A stretch of DNA of 64,000 nt from Terebella lapidaria (GCA_949152475.1 OX424570.1:6374181-6438180); one strand, 5' to 3'; shown: positions 1-14,072, counted from the first letter of the stretch. Numbers and translations: made by a program. The notes: generated by a model from the sequence alone, not told the origin.

Positions 1-1690
1 GAGAAGCATTATTTTGGAGGAAGTTTGGAGGGATACAGGGGAAATTAATGTTACAGTTGGATGTGGTATTGTCATTTGATGCCATATTCTGTGATATTCC
101 TGCACAACTTGTGGTCAGTCAGGCTAATCATACATTAAATCAGTTAGTTTTCCCACATTTTTATGTACCGGACAATCCGTGGTTGTGACAGCTATTCGTT
201 CTAGAGTTGTTGAAATGATCCCACAGGAAATATTACATCACACAACTGCTGGTACTTGCTTTCTGATAGCATGGAATTTGTGACAATTTCGGAAGAGATG
301 TGGTATATTGGAATACTGTTGTTCCACATTAGTTTCAGTAAAAACTGTTAATTGGTAGATCAATATTTCAGTGGAAATTTCTGTAAAATGTGTATTGTTT
401 TTGCGGGGAATAGTGTTCATCATTTGATAGAAATAGATCTATATTCATAGAAATTAATGGCTTTCAATATTTCAAACCGTTTAAACAGGCCCATCACTTT
501 CCTCTTCCATCTAATTAATCTGTTTTTTTTGTGGTCCAAAGCATATTAGGTTAACTACAATGGATTGGCTCCAATAAATTTTTGCTCATGACCAAATAAG
601 ATCCAATACTGCCTCTGAACAGTTATCATAACAAAACAGAATCATCCAGTGTTTTCACACTTTTGTGTTGACACGGTAGATGTCTCTGTGTCCCGACTTA
701 GATTTCCCCATTCTGTCTGTGAGTGACTCGTCAGATTCTACAAGGGCGCTGTGTGTTTTACGATAGACGACTCGCTCGGTGTCACAGACTGTGAACCCCT
801 CGGAAAATCTCCAGAAACCGGAGGAAAAACCTTGCTCTAATTAACTTAAGGACTCTTGAGTCAACACAGGATCATCCAAGGGTCGCAATCCTGCGACAGT
901 TAAAACCTGGCTTTATAAAGTTAACTGGGTCCGAGTGAAAGGCGAAGGTGGAGATTTTACGAGGGCAGCAAGAGCGATTCACCACACGTTTTGTCGGGGA
1001 AAAGTGCGGCTCACGATTTCTCTACAGAGGGAGAGTAATTGCTCTTAGATCGTCGTTGATTGTTTCGTTCGTGGGTTGGACCTCGCTGGAAAAATGGAGC
1101 AGTCCCCACGGTGACAATTCACAAGCAGGGTATCGACCAATCAGCTTGTAGTCGTTTCTAAAGGAGCCGTCTCGTGGTTGAACTTCACCCCGCGTGGCTT
1201 CCAGTGCAAGAGAAGACTTGTGTCACGGATATATCGCTGACTGTGGCGGGGCTACTGTACGTCTCACATTTAGCAGTGAGCTGGCCGCGGATAAGTCACA
1301 GGAAGACAACAGATGCAGTTCTTACCGGCAGTAGTGGTGCATTGTGGGATACGTGGCTGTGCTTGGATATGAAATGTCGAGCTTATTGAAAAGTTGGATT
1401 TGTTTGGCATTAGGAGGCGTTTGTGGTGTTTTATCATTGTTGGATAACTGTTGCAGAAATTTGGATATATTGTGCTTTATTGGAAAATGAGAATACAAAA
1501 TGGATAAAAAGTTTTTTTCTGGATGCAAATGGCAGTTGCATTGCACATTACATAAATTGAAGTCAAATGCACTTGGATTATCGACATAAGACCAAATTAA
1601 GTCGTCCAATGTTGGATATGTTGTGTGTGATGTGTTTCTGTGTGGTATCTGTCGTTTGTCACCGTGGGAGACGGCCGTTGTCACGGTGAT
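1..1690 (+). promoter_or_regulatory. Promoter/5'UTR-like CpG-containing segment
   Basis: No gene is recognised here. From about 700 to 1340 the sequence is visibly richer in G+C and CpG than its surroundings. It carries a CCAAT box on the plus strand at 1137-1144 and a TATA-like palindrome (ctttataaag) at 911-920. It lies just upstream of a candidate first coding exon at 1691. The first 700 bases are ordinary AT-rich sequence. Promoter identity is inferred from composition and position only; no start site can be fixed. Confidence 0.3.
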
Positions 1691-1780
1691 ATGGAGCTGT
1701 GGCCCCTCTGTGGCCGCGTCAAGGAAGCCGCCAGATTTCTGCTGCGACCGTTGCTCTGTTGTCACAAGATTGTAGACGCG
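1691..1780 (+). CDS. Candidate alternative first coding exon of the tensin gene
   Basis: An ATG in good context (G at -3, G at +4) opens 30 codons that end exactly at a strong donor (gcg|gtgagt, GT at 1781). The peptide starts MELWPLCGRVKEAARFLL and continues with an Arg/Leu-rich stretch and a CC pair. The exon ends in phase 0, which fits both the C1 exon at 31516 (phase 0) and a possible acceptor at 24063. Vertebrate tensin-2 also begins with a short Arg/Leu-rich leader directly before its C1 domain, so the arrangement is plausible. No similarity search was possible. It could belong to another gene, or be a 5'UTR segment. Confidence 0.4.
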
Positions 1781-2914
1781 GTGAGTTTTGGCGACTTTTG
1801 GGACACGGGTCATACAGTGATTTGATTGGCTCATTGTAATGATTGATTGGTTCGTGTCGGGGACTGGTCCAAGGTGATTGTTCTGCAAGGGATTATCTAC
1901 ATGTAGCATGGGTAGTGACTGATTTCTCAACACTTTGATCCTGTTTACACCCACAAAGTATACTGAACATTGGTTTCATTATATATATACACATAAAGAG
2001 CAGTCAAAGAAAGCTGCGACGCTCTTAAAAGAGAACCCACATAAAAGGCACAGTTGTCACAGTTTCAAGACACTGTTGGTCAATGGTGAGAAAGGAAAAG
2101 TAAACACGACTAATAGCTTTTAATGAGGAGTTAGTAAAAAAAGAAATGTTTCTTTCCCGTTGTGGATTCTTATGTCAGATTCAGGAAATGCAGAGTTGAT
2201 AATTCCCTTTCATCTGATTGCTAAGAACAGGTGACTCGACTAAAAACTTGCTGGCAATGGTGGAGTGGTATAAAACAGTGATATTGAAATGCATGCTGGG
2301 ATTGAAATATCGAGTCACAATACATCAAAATTCAAGCAAAATAGAACAAGTACATTGTATTCAAGGTGGTTTCTGGATATTACCCCAATTAGTCCAGTTT
2401 GAAGCCTGTATCCTTCCCTGACACCTATATAATGGCCAACTCGGACGGATCTGTGGACCGTAAGAATTGAACCCTTGCTGTCACTACAGACAGAGGACGA
2501 TGGTGAATGGAGCTGTCACGACCTGTACTTGTCATTCTTAGCACCGAGCTGTCAGCTTTGTTTATTGGCAACAGTAGGAAAGTCAGTGGGTTCAATGTGA
2601 ACGCGTTGAAATTTGGCTTTTCGTGCGATTGCTTGAATTTCAAAGTTATGTGTCATGTATCCCAGTATATTATAGACCAGGTGTATTATATTAATGAACT
2701 ATGTCTATCAATTCAGTGTGACCTAAATTATGACTCCTGAGTTTGTGTCATTTTTTTGGTGGAGAATCCGGAGATATCTTCGGACACAGTGATGGCCTTT
2801 TCACTTGTAGGCTGTGCAATGTTACAGCATGTCTGATACCAAATGAATATGGAGATGGGCATTCTATTCCTGTAACCTACACGTACATATTACAGCACCG
2901 TCTGCCGCATTCCC

Positions 2915-2980
2915 ACCAAACACCTCCATGTAATGCTCCAGGTATTGACCAAACACCTCCATGTAATGCTCCTGGTATTG
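2915..2980. repeat. Two-copy 33-bp tandem duplication
   Basis: The unit beginning accaaacacctccatg occurs at 2915-2947 and again at 2948-2980 with one visible mismatch. It is a short local duplication with no evident function. Confidence 0.9.
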
Positions 2981-3092
2981 ACCAATACATGAGGAATATC
3001 CTGTAAGTTCGAGTCCTTCACTTTCCTGCTGACGATAATGTCAAGTCAGCTATATATTGCCACGTTCTCTCCATTTATAACACATTGTCAGG

Positions 3093-3131
3093 CCTCACAG
3101 ACAGCGCGGAAATTGTTTTCTGTCTGTGAGG
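3093..3131. repeat. Perfect 12-bp inverted repeat (hairpin)
   Basis: cctcacagacag at 3093-3104 is the exact reverse complement of ctgtctgtgagg at 3120-3131, with a 15-base spacer. It could form a strong hairpin in DNA or RNA. No poly-U tract or gene neighbour suggests a terminator. Confidence 0.85.
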
Positions 3132-6100
3132 TGATATTCACATTTTATTGGTGGACTTGACATTTCAACTTCTTGATGGAAATTGATGTCTTGTGGAATC
3201 ACTCTAGGTCTATGGGTTATTATGACAGGTTCATAAATAGATTTTTGAGAAAAAAATTGCCACAAATTTCAATGCCTTGCTCAATGATTATTTTTGTTTC
3301 AGAATCAATTAAATAACAAAATTTTCCAAATGAAAGCTAATCATTGCAATGATGGATATTAATTAATTGGAAAACAAAAGACAATTGAATTTGGAATTCT
3401 CTGTTAGATTGAAAACATGCAATGTGAACGATTCTTGCAGAGTCTGTTGAGTTGTTTTGAGTATCTCTTGTAAAAGTGTGTAAGGGACAAAGGACTTCGG
3501 TCACTGAACTGTTTCCATCGATTTCCTTGGAATAAATACACCTCAGTGTCCTTGACCAACTTCTTTTGATGTTGTTTTGTTGTGAATAAAATAAGATACT
3601 ACTGTGAGGGAAAATGTGTAGAAATACAGTTTCACAAGAGCAAGACAACTTACATTCAATCATATCTGATGAAATTGTGGGAGTCTGTCATGAGTATTGG
3701 TAGTCTGTAGACCTCAACTTTGTCCAAAGTTTCCCCAGTAGGATTCAGAACATTCGTCAGCTTAATCAGAAGCAGATAACAAGAAAAATATCTGGCTAGA
3801 AGATAACAGCAGCAATTACAAAATGATACATTCTATGTCCCTGCACTTTGTCTAATTCTCCGGCGTCGCAGCTCCACATTCACCTTTGCCAAGTAATTTC
3901 CACGATTGCTTCTTTTGGCTCCTTCACTACAAACCACTGTGACTCTCATATTGGCCTCCACACTAAAATCTCATCCCCGAAGTGACATCCATCAGTTATC
4001 AGGCGACAACCAACTGAAGATGTTCGAGACACTGCGACCGTGACATCAAGGCGACAATTCAGTCGTTGTGTCGGGAATTATCATCGTTGATCTGTCACAA
4101 TCAAAGCGGAATTGACTGATTTGTTAGACAGAAGAAGCGATATTGCAGACTCTTTTGGAAATATTGAAAATAAGATAGAAATGAATGAAGAGAAAAGCTC
4201 ATAAAATGGTTAGTCATTGACATCAAGTCTGATAGAATTGAATTTGAAATATTATCTAATTGTAGTAAAAAATTATCGAGTTTAATGACAATTGTCCAGT
4301 TATCAAAATTGTAATATTACTATGACCCATATCATCAGGTTATTGATAGACTTATATAGAAACCAAACTTTATATAAAATTTGTGTAGCTGATTCAGATG
4401 TCAGATTACTGTAAATAGAAATCGCTTCAGATATTTGCTTTGGTCAATCAAACTCAAGCAAAAGCAACGGAAAAGAACAAACACAGAAAGGAAAACTTGA
4501 ACTATACAGACTGAGTCTTGTAGTTTTAGATTTGACATCTGACAAATTCCCCGTCTCTACGACACCAGAACAAACATCAGGACATATTCCTGGGACGACT
4601 TCTGTCATTGTTCACTCGTTTCCATCGGCAACGGTCCGCTGTCACCCATTCTCGTCTAAAATACTTGGGTTTTTGTGTGGTTTGATGTCGCTTGAAACTA
4701 ACAGATTTGGATTATCTCGGGACTTTTGTCTTCCAACGAGATTTGTGGCCATGAATACGATAAATGTCGGAAAGATTTCTCTATTGCTCATATCAGTTCA
4801 GAGATCTATCTTGGGAAATGTCTTTTGATAGAGAGAAAAGATTTCATGGTATCAGAAATCATACGTTATTGAGTCTTTAGGAGAAGTCTCATTCAGTGCC
4901 AGGGAGAATTCTGTTATTGCGGACAGCAAGGTTATGGAGGGTTAATTGTCTGAGTTCCATGCGATGTCGCTGTTTCATTCCTTCTGTCGACCGTGAGCTA
5001 ATACCGTCACTTTCGGATTTTCAGATGCTAATTTTTTTTGGACAAGACGAAAAAACTTGTAAACCACGTAAGCAAGCAAGGTCAGGGAGTAGAATTTGTT
5101 TCTCAGCTGAACTGTATTAGTGACTTGATATTGCAATAAACCTGGCTTATTATTTCGAGCAATTCCTATTTACTGAAATCTGAATGAATCTCACTTTATA
5201 TTGATATGTGGCCAACCCTTTTTGCGAATATCATATATTTCGGTCATCCATGTTTAACTGGTTTCCTAAATGTTTGGTGACATTTACAATACAGTATATG
5301 TTAGGTAATCATGTTGTATTTACATAATATATCAGTAAATTTATTCATTAAAAATGTCAAATCAAGCTGATCCAGTGACATTTCTATTTGCATAATATTT
5401 ATTTCTTTGTATATATTCATGTATTTATATGTATATAAAATATGTACTTGATTTATACATGACCTGCATCGAAGCGTACATGAAGTGAAAGGCTGATCGA
5501 GAGAACATTTGCGATGCTTAGAATAACAAAAATCATGTCTGGGACAACACTCAACTGTTTAGGAACAATTGAAAACTCATTAGTATTGTAAACATGAAAA
5601 GGGCCGCCCCTTGCTGTGATTTATTCAGTCGTCCGTAAACGAACACATAGATTCTCAGAAGTCGCTCAACAGAATTTCAATGACTGCACCGTGTGCCGAG
5701 AAAAAAAATAGTTCTTGAAGATGAGCGGCTTGGTACATGTAGAAAGAAGTATTGTCATTTTTCCACTGTCACAATTAAACCTGAAATAATGAGTAGCATT
5801 CTTCCAACGTTTATGAAACCCTATATCTATAGGTGTCGCATGTGCCTCGATCTCTTTTATGTCCACGATGATTTCCCTGCCACCCCCCACCACTGTTTGA
5901 AATGTTTAGTTTCTATAGCTGCAAGGCTTTGACGTAGCACATGCAGAGCATGTTTCCAATGTCCAGTTAAGAGCAATGTCAACTGGTCCCCTTGGGTCAA
6001 ACCCTGGGCGAAATTTGATGTATGTACTCGACACACGGTTGTGTATCATTCATTCAACGATCGTGTTCGTTCGTTCGTTGATAGGTATTTGAACATGTTC

Positions 6101-8415
6101 CACAGAGCAAATTGACTTTAGCCCATTTCGTCAATTTTGTTTCTACCGTTAGATTGTTCCATTTTCACGTTGCTGTTTTCATTTGTGCAACGGAATTGAA
6201 TTACACGTGGCATATACAGAGTATCCAGCGAACGTTTTGGATATATGGCATTTTATTGTTGTTTTTTATGGACGTCATATTGTTTGTTTGCATCAGCTAT
6301 GCCATTGCTAAGGACATAAAACCATTGAATGCCGGATAAATTTTCCATTATAGGGAGAATGGTTCAATCACCTAAAGCAACTGGACTATAGTGTGGATAC
6401 TGACATATAATTGATAAAAAAAAGAAAGAAATATTTTTGGGATACAATTCATGGAGTTGCACCTTAGAAGTTGCTCTTCATGCAAAGTTTATTGTAATGT
6501 ACCAACATTATGGGATTGAAGACTTTCTACTTGATAATCATGATGTTCTGACTTGGAACTTTCTCATGTTTGCAATATGAACTATTCGGTGGCATTATGA
6601 TTTATTGCAAGTTTTATTCTTGTGGGCATTATGACAGTATTAGAGCATTTACAAGGACATGAGGATGAATGGCAAAAATCACGGCGAGCGTGTATTCAGT
6701 AGTTCCCCCTTTCACTCTGCCTGTAAAAGGAAGGGACCTAAAAGAAAATACTTCTTCCTTTGAAGTCACAAAGCAAGATAGAGAGGCTAAAAAGTGTACC
6801 AACTGGAGAAAAAAAAAACCTGAAAGGAATCCGAATAAATTTCATGTTTGAGCTGTCGCTAATGTCCATATGAATAGAAAGACTTAAAAAAAAGTCACCT
6901 TATCATAGAAACATCCAAACATATGATCTTCGTGTGAGAGAAACACGGCGAATGATGTCGTCAAAAAAACAGTAACTAGCGTCAATGATATATTGTCAAT
7001 AGGATATCAAAATAAGCGATCGTCGTCCTTCGTGATTTCTACTGTCTTTTCACAACGTGGTCGTTAAACTAGTCATGTTTGTTGGGGTGTCGGACAAGTG
7101 TCAGAGAGATGCCAGTGACATGTTGGTGGTGTCACTGTGGTAAAGTGACATCTGACAGGACAAGGTGTCAGCCGATTGCCACGGATTGTTTCTGCGGGCG
7201 TAAACATCGGCATCATGTTTGGTATTGGCAGGTGAGAGTTTTTTCACATTATGTCTGATACAAATTCTCCTTGTGGGTGATTTGTGAATTACGGTTCAAA
7301 TTCAAAGGGGTTTACATTTCTAAACTTATGCTTTACAATTTGTTAAGATTGTTTATAAGTTGTGTACATATAACTCAAAATGACATATAATTGGTACCAT
7401 GTTGTTAATGCAGCTTTCTCAACACAGAAGAAGATTTTTGATATTTCTGTGAAAGTTTTAAGATGAAGTTTTATCAGGATAATCCACACACAAACTCAAT
7501 GCATAATACATACAGTGGCGACAGACGAATAATCAAAACTCGATCATAAACATATATTTGTTTTACCTTTATTACAACAAATGTAATTCAGTTCATTACA
7601 ATACACCTATGCTAAAACATTATTGAAATGGAACATTCAGACTAACAATTCAGATGCCATCAAGTATGTCCACATATTGACAACAAATGAATAGCTAATA
7701 GTTTACAGTACAATGGGCAATGCAAACTCAACATATTTCAAACAGCATGCATCCATTTACATCTTTGTGTCATTCCAGTCCAAGTAAATACCAGATAGAG
7801 TCCGCACTAGACCCAAGGGACACATTAACTATTGCGTTATGACATACCGCAGTGGGACAGCGTATCCCACATTTTCAATTGACTCTATACATCATTGGCG
7901 ACCTATGGTGCGCTATGGTTTTACAGTGAAAAGCAGGTCGTTTTGTACCAGTTGCTCGCGTTCAAGTGATCACAAACTAACATAAACATTAAGGCGTTCA
8001 GTGACCCCCCCTCCCCCCTACACACACTATACAGGCAATATTCCTGTGGAGGGGGGTGGTGGGGGGGAGTCGTAGTGTCACACATAGCCATGACAAAATA
8101 TAGGCCCCAGTGGTGCCGTTGAGTAGAGCGAGGTGACTAGCTTGAAATCAACGGAGCGTATCCCCCAAGACCTTAAGAGTTCTCAAGCTGGCGGCCTCAT
8201 GATCCATTCCACTTGGAGGAGACTCAAGCCTCCAATAGAGACAGAATACCGCATACCAAATACACACTACACACACGCACGCTCTCAGCTTGTTCGTGTA
8301 CCACAAGGCAAGAAACGAGAGAGAGAAGAAAAACTCCACCCACGACGACGTAGCCCGAGCCTGTCAAACCATATGTAGTTAGGACCCGAAAAAAAATAAA
8401 AGCCTCTTTTAGGTT

Positions 8416-8433
8416 GGGGGGGGGGGGGGGGGG
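8416..8433. repeat. Poly-G tract (18 G), one of about twenty in the window
   Basis: Representative of the homopolymer G/C tracts. Others of at least 10 bases are at 11792, 12183, 18553, 21792, 29520, 30511, 34398, 37042, 37555, 41153, 41239, 51966, 53183, 55510, 56124, 56515, 57610, 58058 and 62849. All lie outside the recognised exons. Confidence 0.95.
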
Positions 8434-9635
8434 TGGGGTCCGCATGGTTGTCGACTTGAAGTATAGACAGTGTAGTTGTTCATATGTTCACTCTTGTCCA
8501 TGTTTATTCATCGTCGTTCGTTCGTTGCTCGGATGTTTTGCGGTGGTGGTGTTCGTTGTGGAACTACCGTCCATCATCGTTTGCAAAAGTAATACCTAAA
8601 AATGCTGGAATAACATTGGATAGAGATATCATCGGTAGCGACCCAGCGAATCCCATATGTATATATGTACATCCGTGCATAACTGACAAGCTATACTGCA
8701 TATGACAGAGGTTAGCGTTCGGAACACACCAAGGACATAGTTGTACTGGTATTGAACCTAACCGATTAGGACTGGTCGTAATCTGATAAGACCAACAATG
8801 TACAACTATGCACAAATGAAAGGATATCATCTGATCTGCAATTAAAGGCTGCTTTTGTTTGGCTTTGATCACTTGTATACATTTTGGATATTAAACTTAT
8901 TCGGATATAACTTTTTTTTCTCCAACTATTTGAATATTTTCAAAGGTGGGTTGAAAATTACAATAAAAGGCAATAACTTAATTTCCTAGGTGAATACCTA
9001 ATAATCCATTGAACATCAACGCCCATGATAAACTTCCAGAAACTAAACATGCTGAAAGTCACATATTGTTATTTGCATGCGTGATTCGTAAAGGTGCAAT
9101 ATTTCCATATCTGATGAAAACCTCACATTATTTTCACACTCTAACAATGAAACGTGACTTTTACCGATCTCATACCAAAAATCAATATTTGGTCATTTGT
9201 GTGATATGTATTGATCGTTGCTGGTTCTGAGTATGTTTGCCAGCAAAAATTGACCAATATAATGCTAGGTTGTCAATAATTATTGATGTATGCCTGACAT
9301 AGTGACCTATCTCCATGATGTAATTAACTCGGCCAAGTCAGGTCAATTACCAGACAGTGAGCGTGATGAATGATCGGAAAATGTAAGACCTTTGATTCAT
9401 GTACATTATGTAATTTGGGGCCGAAGTTCAAGATTTTGACTTTGTCATATATATGTAAACTTCATTTCTTATACATATATGTATTATGTGCAACTGAATT
9501 ATTTGAACATGTACAGTGAGTTTTGAGATGTTGTGAAATGTTCATACCTTGTATTGAACATTTCAACATTTTCAATGTGACTTCATTATATGATATATAT
9601 ACCTATATTATTTATGCATATTCATGTTCATTCAA

Positions 9636-9668
9636 TTTCTGTTCTATTTTTGTATTTTTCAGGTAAGT
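9636..9668 (+). promoter_or_regulatory. Recursive splice site (zero-length exon) candidate
   Basis: A pyrimidine-rich run (ttctgttctatttttgtatttttcag) is followed at once by gtaagt, so a strong 3' splice site directly abuts a consensus 5' splice site at 9662/9663. This is the form of ratchet points used to remove very long introns stepwise in Drosophila and vertebrates. It lies about 7.9 kb inside the proposed 22-30 kb first intron of the tensin gene. The role is inferred; the juxtaposed consensus is seen directly. Confidence 0.5.
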
Positions 9669-12600
9669 CAACTTGGATTATCATGTTTTTCTGCAAATAT
9701 TCTGTTGGTGGTATTGTGTTTGCGAGGAAATTGTGAGTATGAAATCATTGCAAAGAAATAGTGTGACCAGGATTGAATTTACTTTATTCATTCTTGCCAA
9801 GTTGAAGAAGTATGCTTATTAACAAAACTAAACGAAAAATATCAGTACTGGGTGTTCACATTTTGTTTGTGTGTTTAATCTTGGTAATATCAACATGACA
9901 TTGATATGAAATTACATACTGAAAAAAGTTGGTAGAAAAAACATGCAAAAGATAACATCTTGATATAAACTGGACTCATAAAATGAATTTTGCGTCTAAG
10001 TTTATCAAGTTCGAATTTCAAGCACTATCTGTGATGGCTGCACATGTATCTCTCTTATCTTGTTTACGTTATAGTTTCGTTAGATATTTGACATGAAACT
10101 CATAAACACAATATTATAGATGACTGTAATTATTTTGCACTGAGGCCAGCATAGCACGCTTTATTTGGAAAACTGCAATCATTTATCATTATCATTATTG
10201 CAATTCCCATTATCTGCAAAACTAAGTGAGAAAAAAAGATAAAACATTAGATACAGTAGCGCAAATTGCAATCTGATGAATGGTTCGCAATATAAGATAA
10301 GTTAGGTGCCATAAATTTGAAATGAAGCTCAGACATGAAACTTATTCCAGGGCATAATTATATGAAGTCACAAAACATAATGATTGTCCATAATAATTTA
10401 ACTATATCTCGTTCACTTTCAAGTTGTTTCGTTGTTTGAGGTAGCCACCCTGTTGTTCTGTGACAAGTGACAGTCTTTTATGGATCAAGTAACTGAACAT
10501 TGAAAGCAAACGCTGAATGGTTTTGGTGTCTTGTTACTTTCTCTATCCAGTTGATGAAAACACAAACAAGTTGTTTTTGGTGGGGCTGCCTTATTTGGTA
10601 GGCGAAGTGGCAACCTGTTGAGCCACCATTGAAGGCGACGATAAAAAATCGCTTAAAAGTGCCGTTTTAAGGGAAATTCTTTCTTGACGTTTCTCAAAGG
10701 ACGCAGCGTGTATCATGTTTATATGTTGATGTACTTTCAAAAGGAACTTTCAATGGGCGCACTTCAGAAAAAGGCTGATTTGTGACATACAAAGTTACCT
10801 TCATTGGAAGATCGATGTGTGTCTCAAGGCGAAATAGTTTTCCTGAAGAATAGCGACTTTGGAAATTGTCCCAACTGTAAATAACATTTGTGAAGTGTTC
10901 CTTTGGCTAGGAAGGTCAGCGTTTGTCATATATTACACTCGTTCATGGCATATTTCGTGTGAACACTGCTGGTGATTCTGTTTTGAATGATTATGTTTTA
11001 AAGAACTCCGTTTTGTCATTTTGTGTATGGACGATAAGATTCTTCAGTTTAATTGCATGGGACTTTTCACATGAAAATAGAACTTGTCTCTTTGTAATTT
11101 ATACAACACCCACACGGTTTCCTGAATAGGCAAAAATATTTTATTTGCCATAAGTAATTACTAGTTTTACATTTTCTGTGTTGAGTGAAGAGGTCTCAAA
11201 ATCAAACAAAAAAACATCTGACATGAAATAAATCACTGGTGATTTTTACCCTTGAATTAAATTTCAGTCTATTAAACCCTTGACCCCGGTGCTGGATAAG
11301 TTCTATTTATATATATTCTTACCCACAGTAGACTCAACCGCAATGTCATATAGGACTGCACACAGGAAAGCGCCTGCATGACATTATATTACTTCATTAC
11401 TTTTATTACCAACACATTTATCACCTACTAAAGATCGGGAAGTTAATGAATCCAGATTCTAACAAAATTTATGACATAATTAAAGATAAGAAATTTGTGC
11501 TAACGGGGAAAACCCAGGACTTTTCAAACTCACTAATACTGCCTGTGAACAGTCGGCTACAATATATTCTGTATGAACCCGATACCGACTATAATTGCAT
11601 CCTATTAGGTCACCGCATAATAGACTTGCGTTTAATAGTCGCAGACGGAATCACACTGCGAATTGAATCTTGCGGGGTGGCCCGACCTATCACGAAAAAT
11701 AAACGTCCATCTGCGACCGGCAAAACAGTAATTGTACAAAGTTAGTGAGCGAACTGTAGTTCCATACATGTAAACTTTTTTGTCATAGGTTGGGGGGGGG
11801 GTCGAGGATGGAGTTGTAGGCCATTGGCCTTCAGGGCCAAGGGGATATCGGTGGGGAGGGGGTGGGCGTTGAGGGGCATGCAGTAGCGGTCAAGTCAAAA
11901 AGGACACATTCCTTCGGAAATTGGCGTCTACAGGTTCGCAGTATTTGCGCGATCGTTGACCAAACTCCATGCAGTATGGTCGGAGTTCTTGGCAGGCGCG
12001 GCAGGTGACAAAGTGACATATTCGACAATGATGTGCCGTTTGTGACGGGACAATAGGTTCTGCTGCTCGTCACATGCTCGTCGCCATGTTAACATCGGTC
12101 GCCATCCTTTGATCAGTCCCGAGGTTGTGAGTCGGCCAGTTTTTCTTGTTGTTTGATATATTTTATGTTGGTTTGGGTGGGTGGGGGGGGGGGGGGGGGA
12201 GGTCAATGGTTATAATGGCCATGTATGTGATGGACAGTACATGTATATATACATAGATATATATGGGAGATGGTCTGGTTAAGGTCAAAGGTCAAACTGT
12301 AAATATTTGAGTGTTTGTTTGGAAGCATATTTTGGAAATTATTGAAAATTGAGGACAAAGATACGTAATAATTATATTCATGTACATAAATTCCACATGT
12401 TGCTCAAAAATGAAAGTAATGCAGAATTATGTACTAATCACATAATTATGCAACAGAAAAAGTATATTAGATTGAAGAAACCTAAAAAGAGATATTTTGA
12501 AAATGTGAGCCATGTAGAGATTGTTCGCTGTTCGAAAAAAAATTATGGACTGTGTTGGCAACCATTCGCAATTTGACGGACAGGACGGCATCTAGGTTTG

Positions 12601-14039
12601 TGGCAAATGCTCATGAAAACCAGGCCAAAAAACTAATCAAATATAGATTTATTTAGTGTCCACGTATGCATTTGTCAGAATCCTTCAAGATAAAATGTAG
12701 GTTGAGCACTTTTTGTGCCATAATTAATGGCATTTCGCTTGAATTAGCAAGTTGGAAAGTCTGTTTGTGCTTGTCAAGAACCCACCAAAGCCTTCGAAGA
12801 GGGTATCTAGATTTGAATAGCCAGCAGTCTGTTAATAATTTAAAGTCGCCGCCCCTTTCATCTGCAGGGTGGGACATATTTGAAAACGGAACACACAAAA
12901 GATCAAAGATTCACGCGAATACAAAAACTGTAACTGGTATCTGGAAATTTTTTCGATGAGCTGTAGGAGTTGAATATTGTGATCACTACTTATATGCTGT
13001 TGAGCTTTACTTTTGTTTACATATTTTTTCAAGTTTTTTTTTCCAACACAAAGTATTTTTCAGCAGACAGAAAAAAACATCTCACATGACACTTGTGTGA
13101 AAATAGGCAGTTTTAGATGTGTAAATTACTGTTAACTTTTTTAATTCACTTTTCTATATCCATCAACCCATTTAGGATCAGGGGTGGGATAGAGGCTGCT
13201 GCCATCTGGTGGCCATTTTCTGAACTAATTCAAACTGCAATAAAATGATGGAGTTGTGTAGGACCGATCCTTATCTGTCATTGAAATTATTGTATTATGA
13301 TAAGTTGTACATGTTTTAGCATATATGATTATGAAAAAAGTGAGTCGAAAACACATTTCGGATATTGGCAAAGATATTACATTGTTTGTATGCACAATAA
13401 ATCACAAAGTGCTAATTAGAAACGGAACCATTTAAGCACAGAATCACAAGGGAAGAAAACAATTTGATTACATTGCCTGCCCCCCAAAATCATTTATAAT
13501 TCGGATATTCCTTATCAGCGCTGAGACCAGGTAACCTCACTTGACCCTCGCCATACGGTTTTCCCTACTTGTTCACTTAGCGCGTTCACTGGACGGAATC
13601 TCCGCAATTTCCACAGGCATCGTTCCGCTTCCCCAGACACATGACGAATTACGTCCGAGGTCATGTGATCTGTAATGGCAAAGTTATGTCATGAAGATTT
13701 CGTCCGCTGAATTGTCACTTTATCAGTTCATGAACAGAAGGCTTTTATGTGGTTTTTACGTAATTTGTTGCACGCTGCTTCGCCAGCAAATGGGAAAAGC
13801 GTGATATAAAGTTAAGTGGACTGCAGTGAGACAAGTGTATGAAATGGACATTTCTCTCTGCTATGTAAGCCCGGAGTCATTGAGTATAATTTGTGGAAGA
13901 TGGCAGTTTATATGAAAATGGTCCAAATGAAATAAAAATTCCTGAATGCAAGCAAAATTGATGCTATTCATGTTTCATCGAATTGGGTAATTGTATCCCC
14001 CGAACAAAGTTCGGCGGATACTATGGATTTGGCTTCGTC

Positions 14040-14063
14040 GTCCGCGTCCGCGTCCGCGTCCGC
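14040..14063. repeat. (gtccgc)4 hexamer microsatellite
   Basis: Four perfect hexamers lie immediately before the first 168-bp unit. They code for alternating Val-Arg in one frame, which is not evidence of a gene. Confidence 0.9.
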
Positions 14064-14072
14064 AGAGATTTT

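Larger units (their letters stand above)
1781..13992. other. Non-coding stretch, probable long 5' intron
   Basis: No exon with recognisable coding similarity was found. It contains a 33-bp tandem duplication (2915-2980), a perfect hairpin (3093-3131), a GC-richer segment ending in a donor-like CAG|GTGAGA at 7231/7232 (possible untranslated exon, about 7080-7231), poly-G runs at 8416-8433, 11792-11801 and 12183-12199, and a recursive-splice-type site at 9662/9663. Short open frames here are scattered, lack family features and look random. Intron status depends on the exon at 1691-1780 being real. Confidence 0.5.

Noticed and set aside
1322-1954. Open frame of 210 codons on the minus strand
   Set aside because: It begins with GTG, not ATG, has no recognisable family, and lies opposite a GC-richer segment with a better plus-strand exon candidate.
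3001-3040. tRNA B-box-like gttcgagtcc
   Set aside because: No A box, no acceptor stem and no cloverleaf around it.
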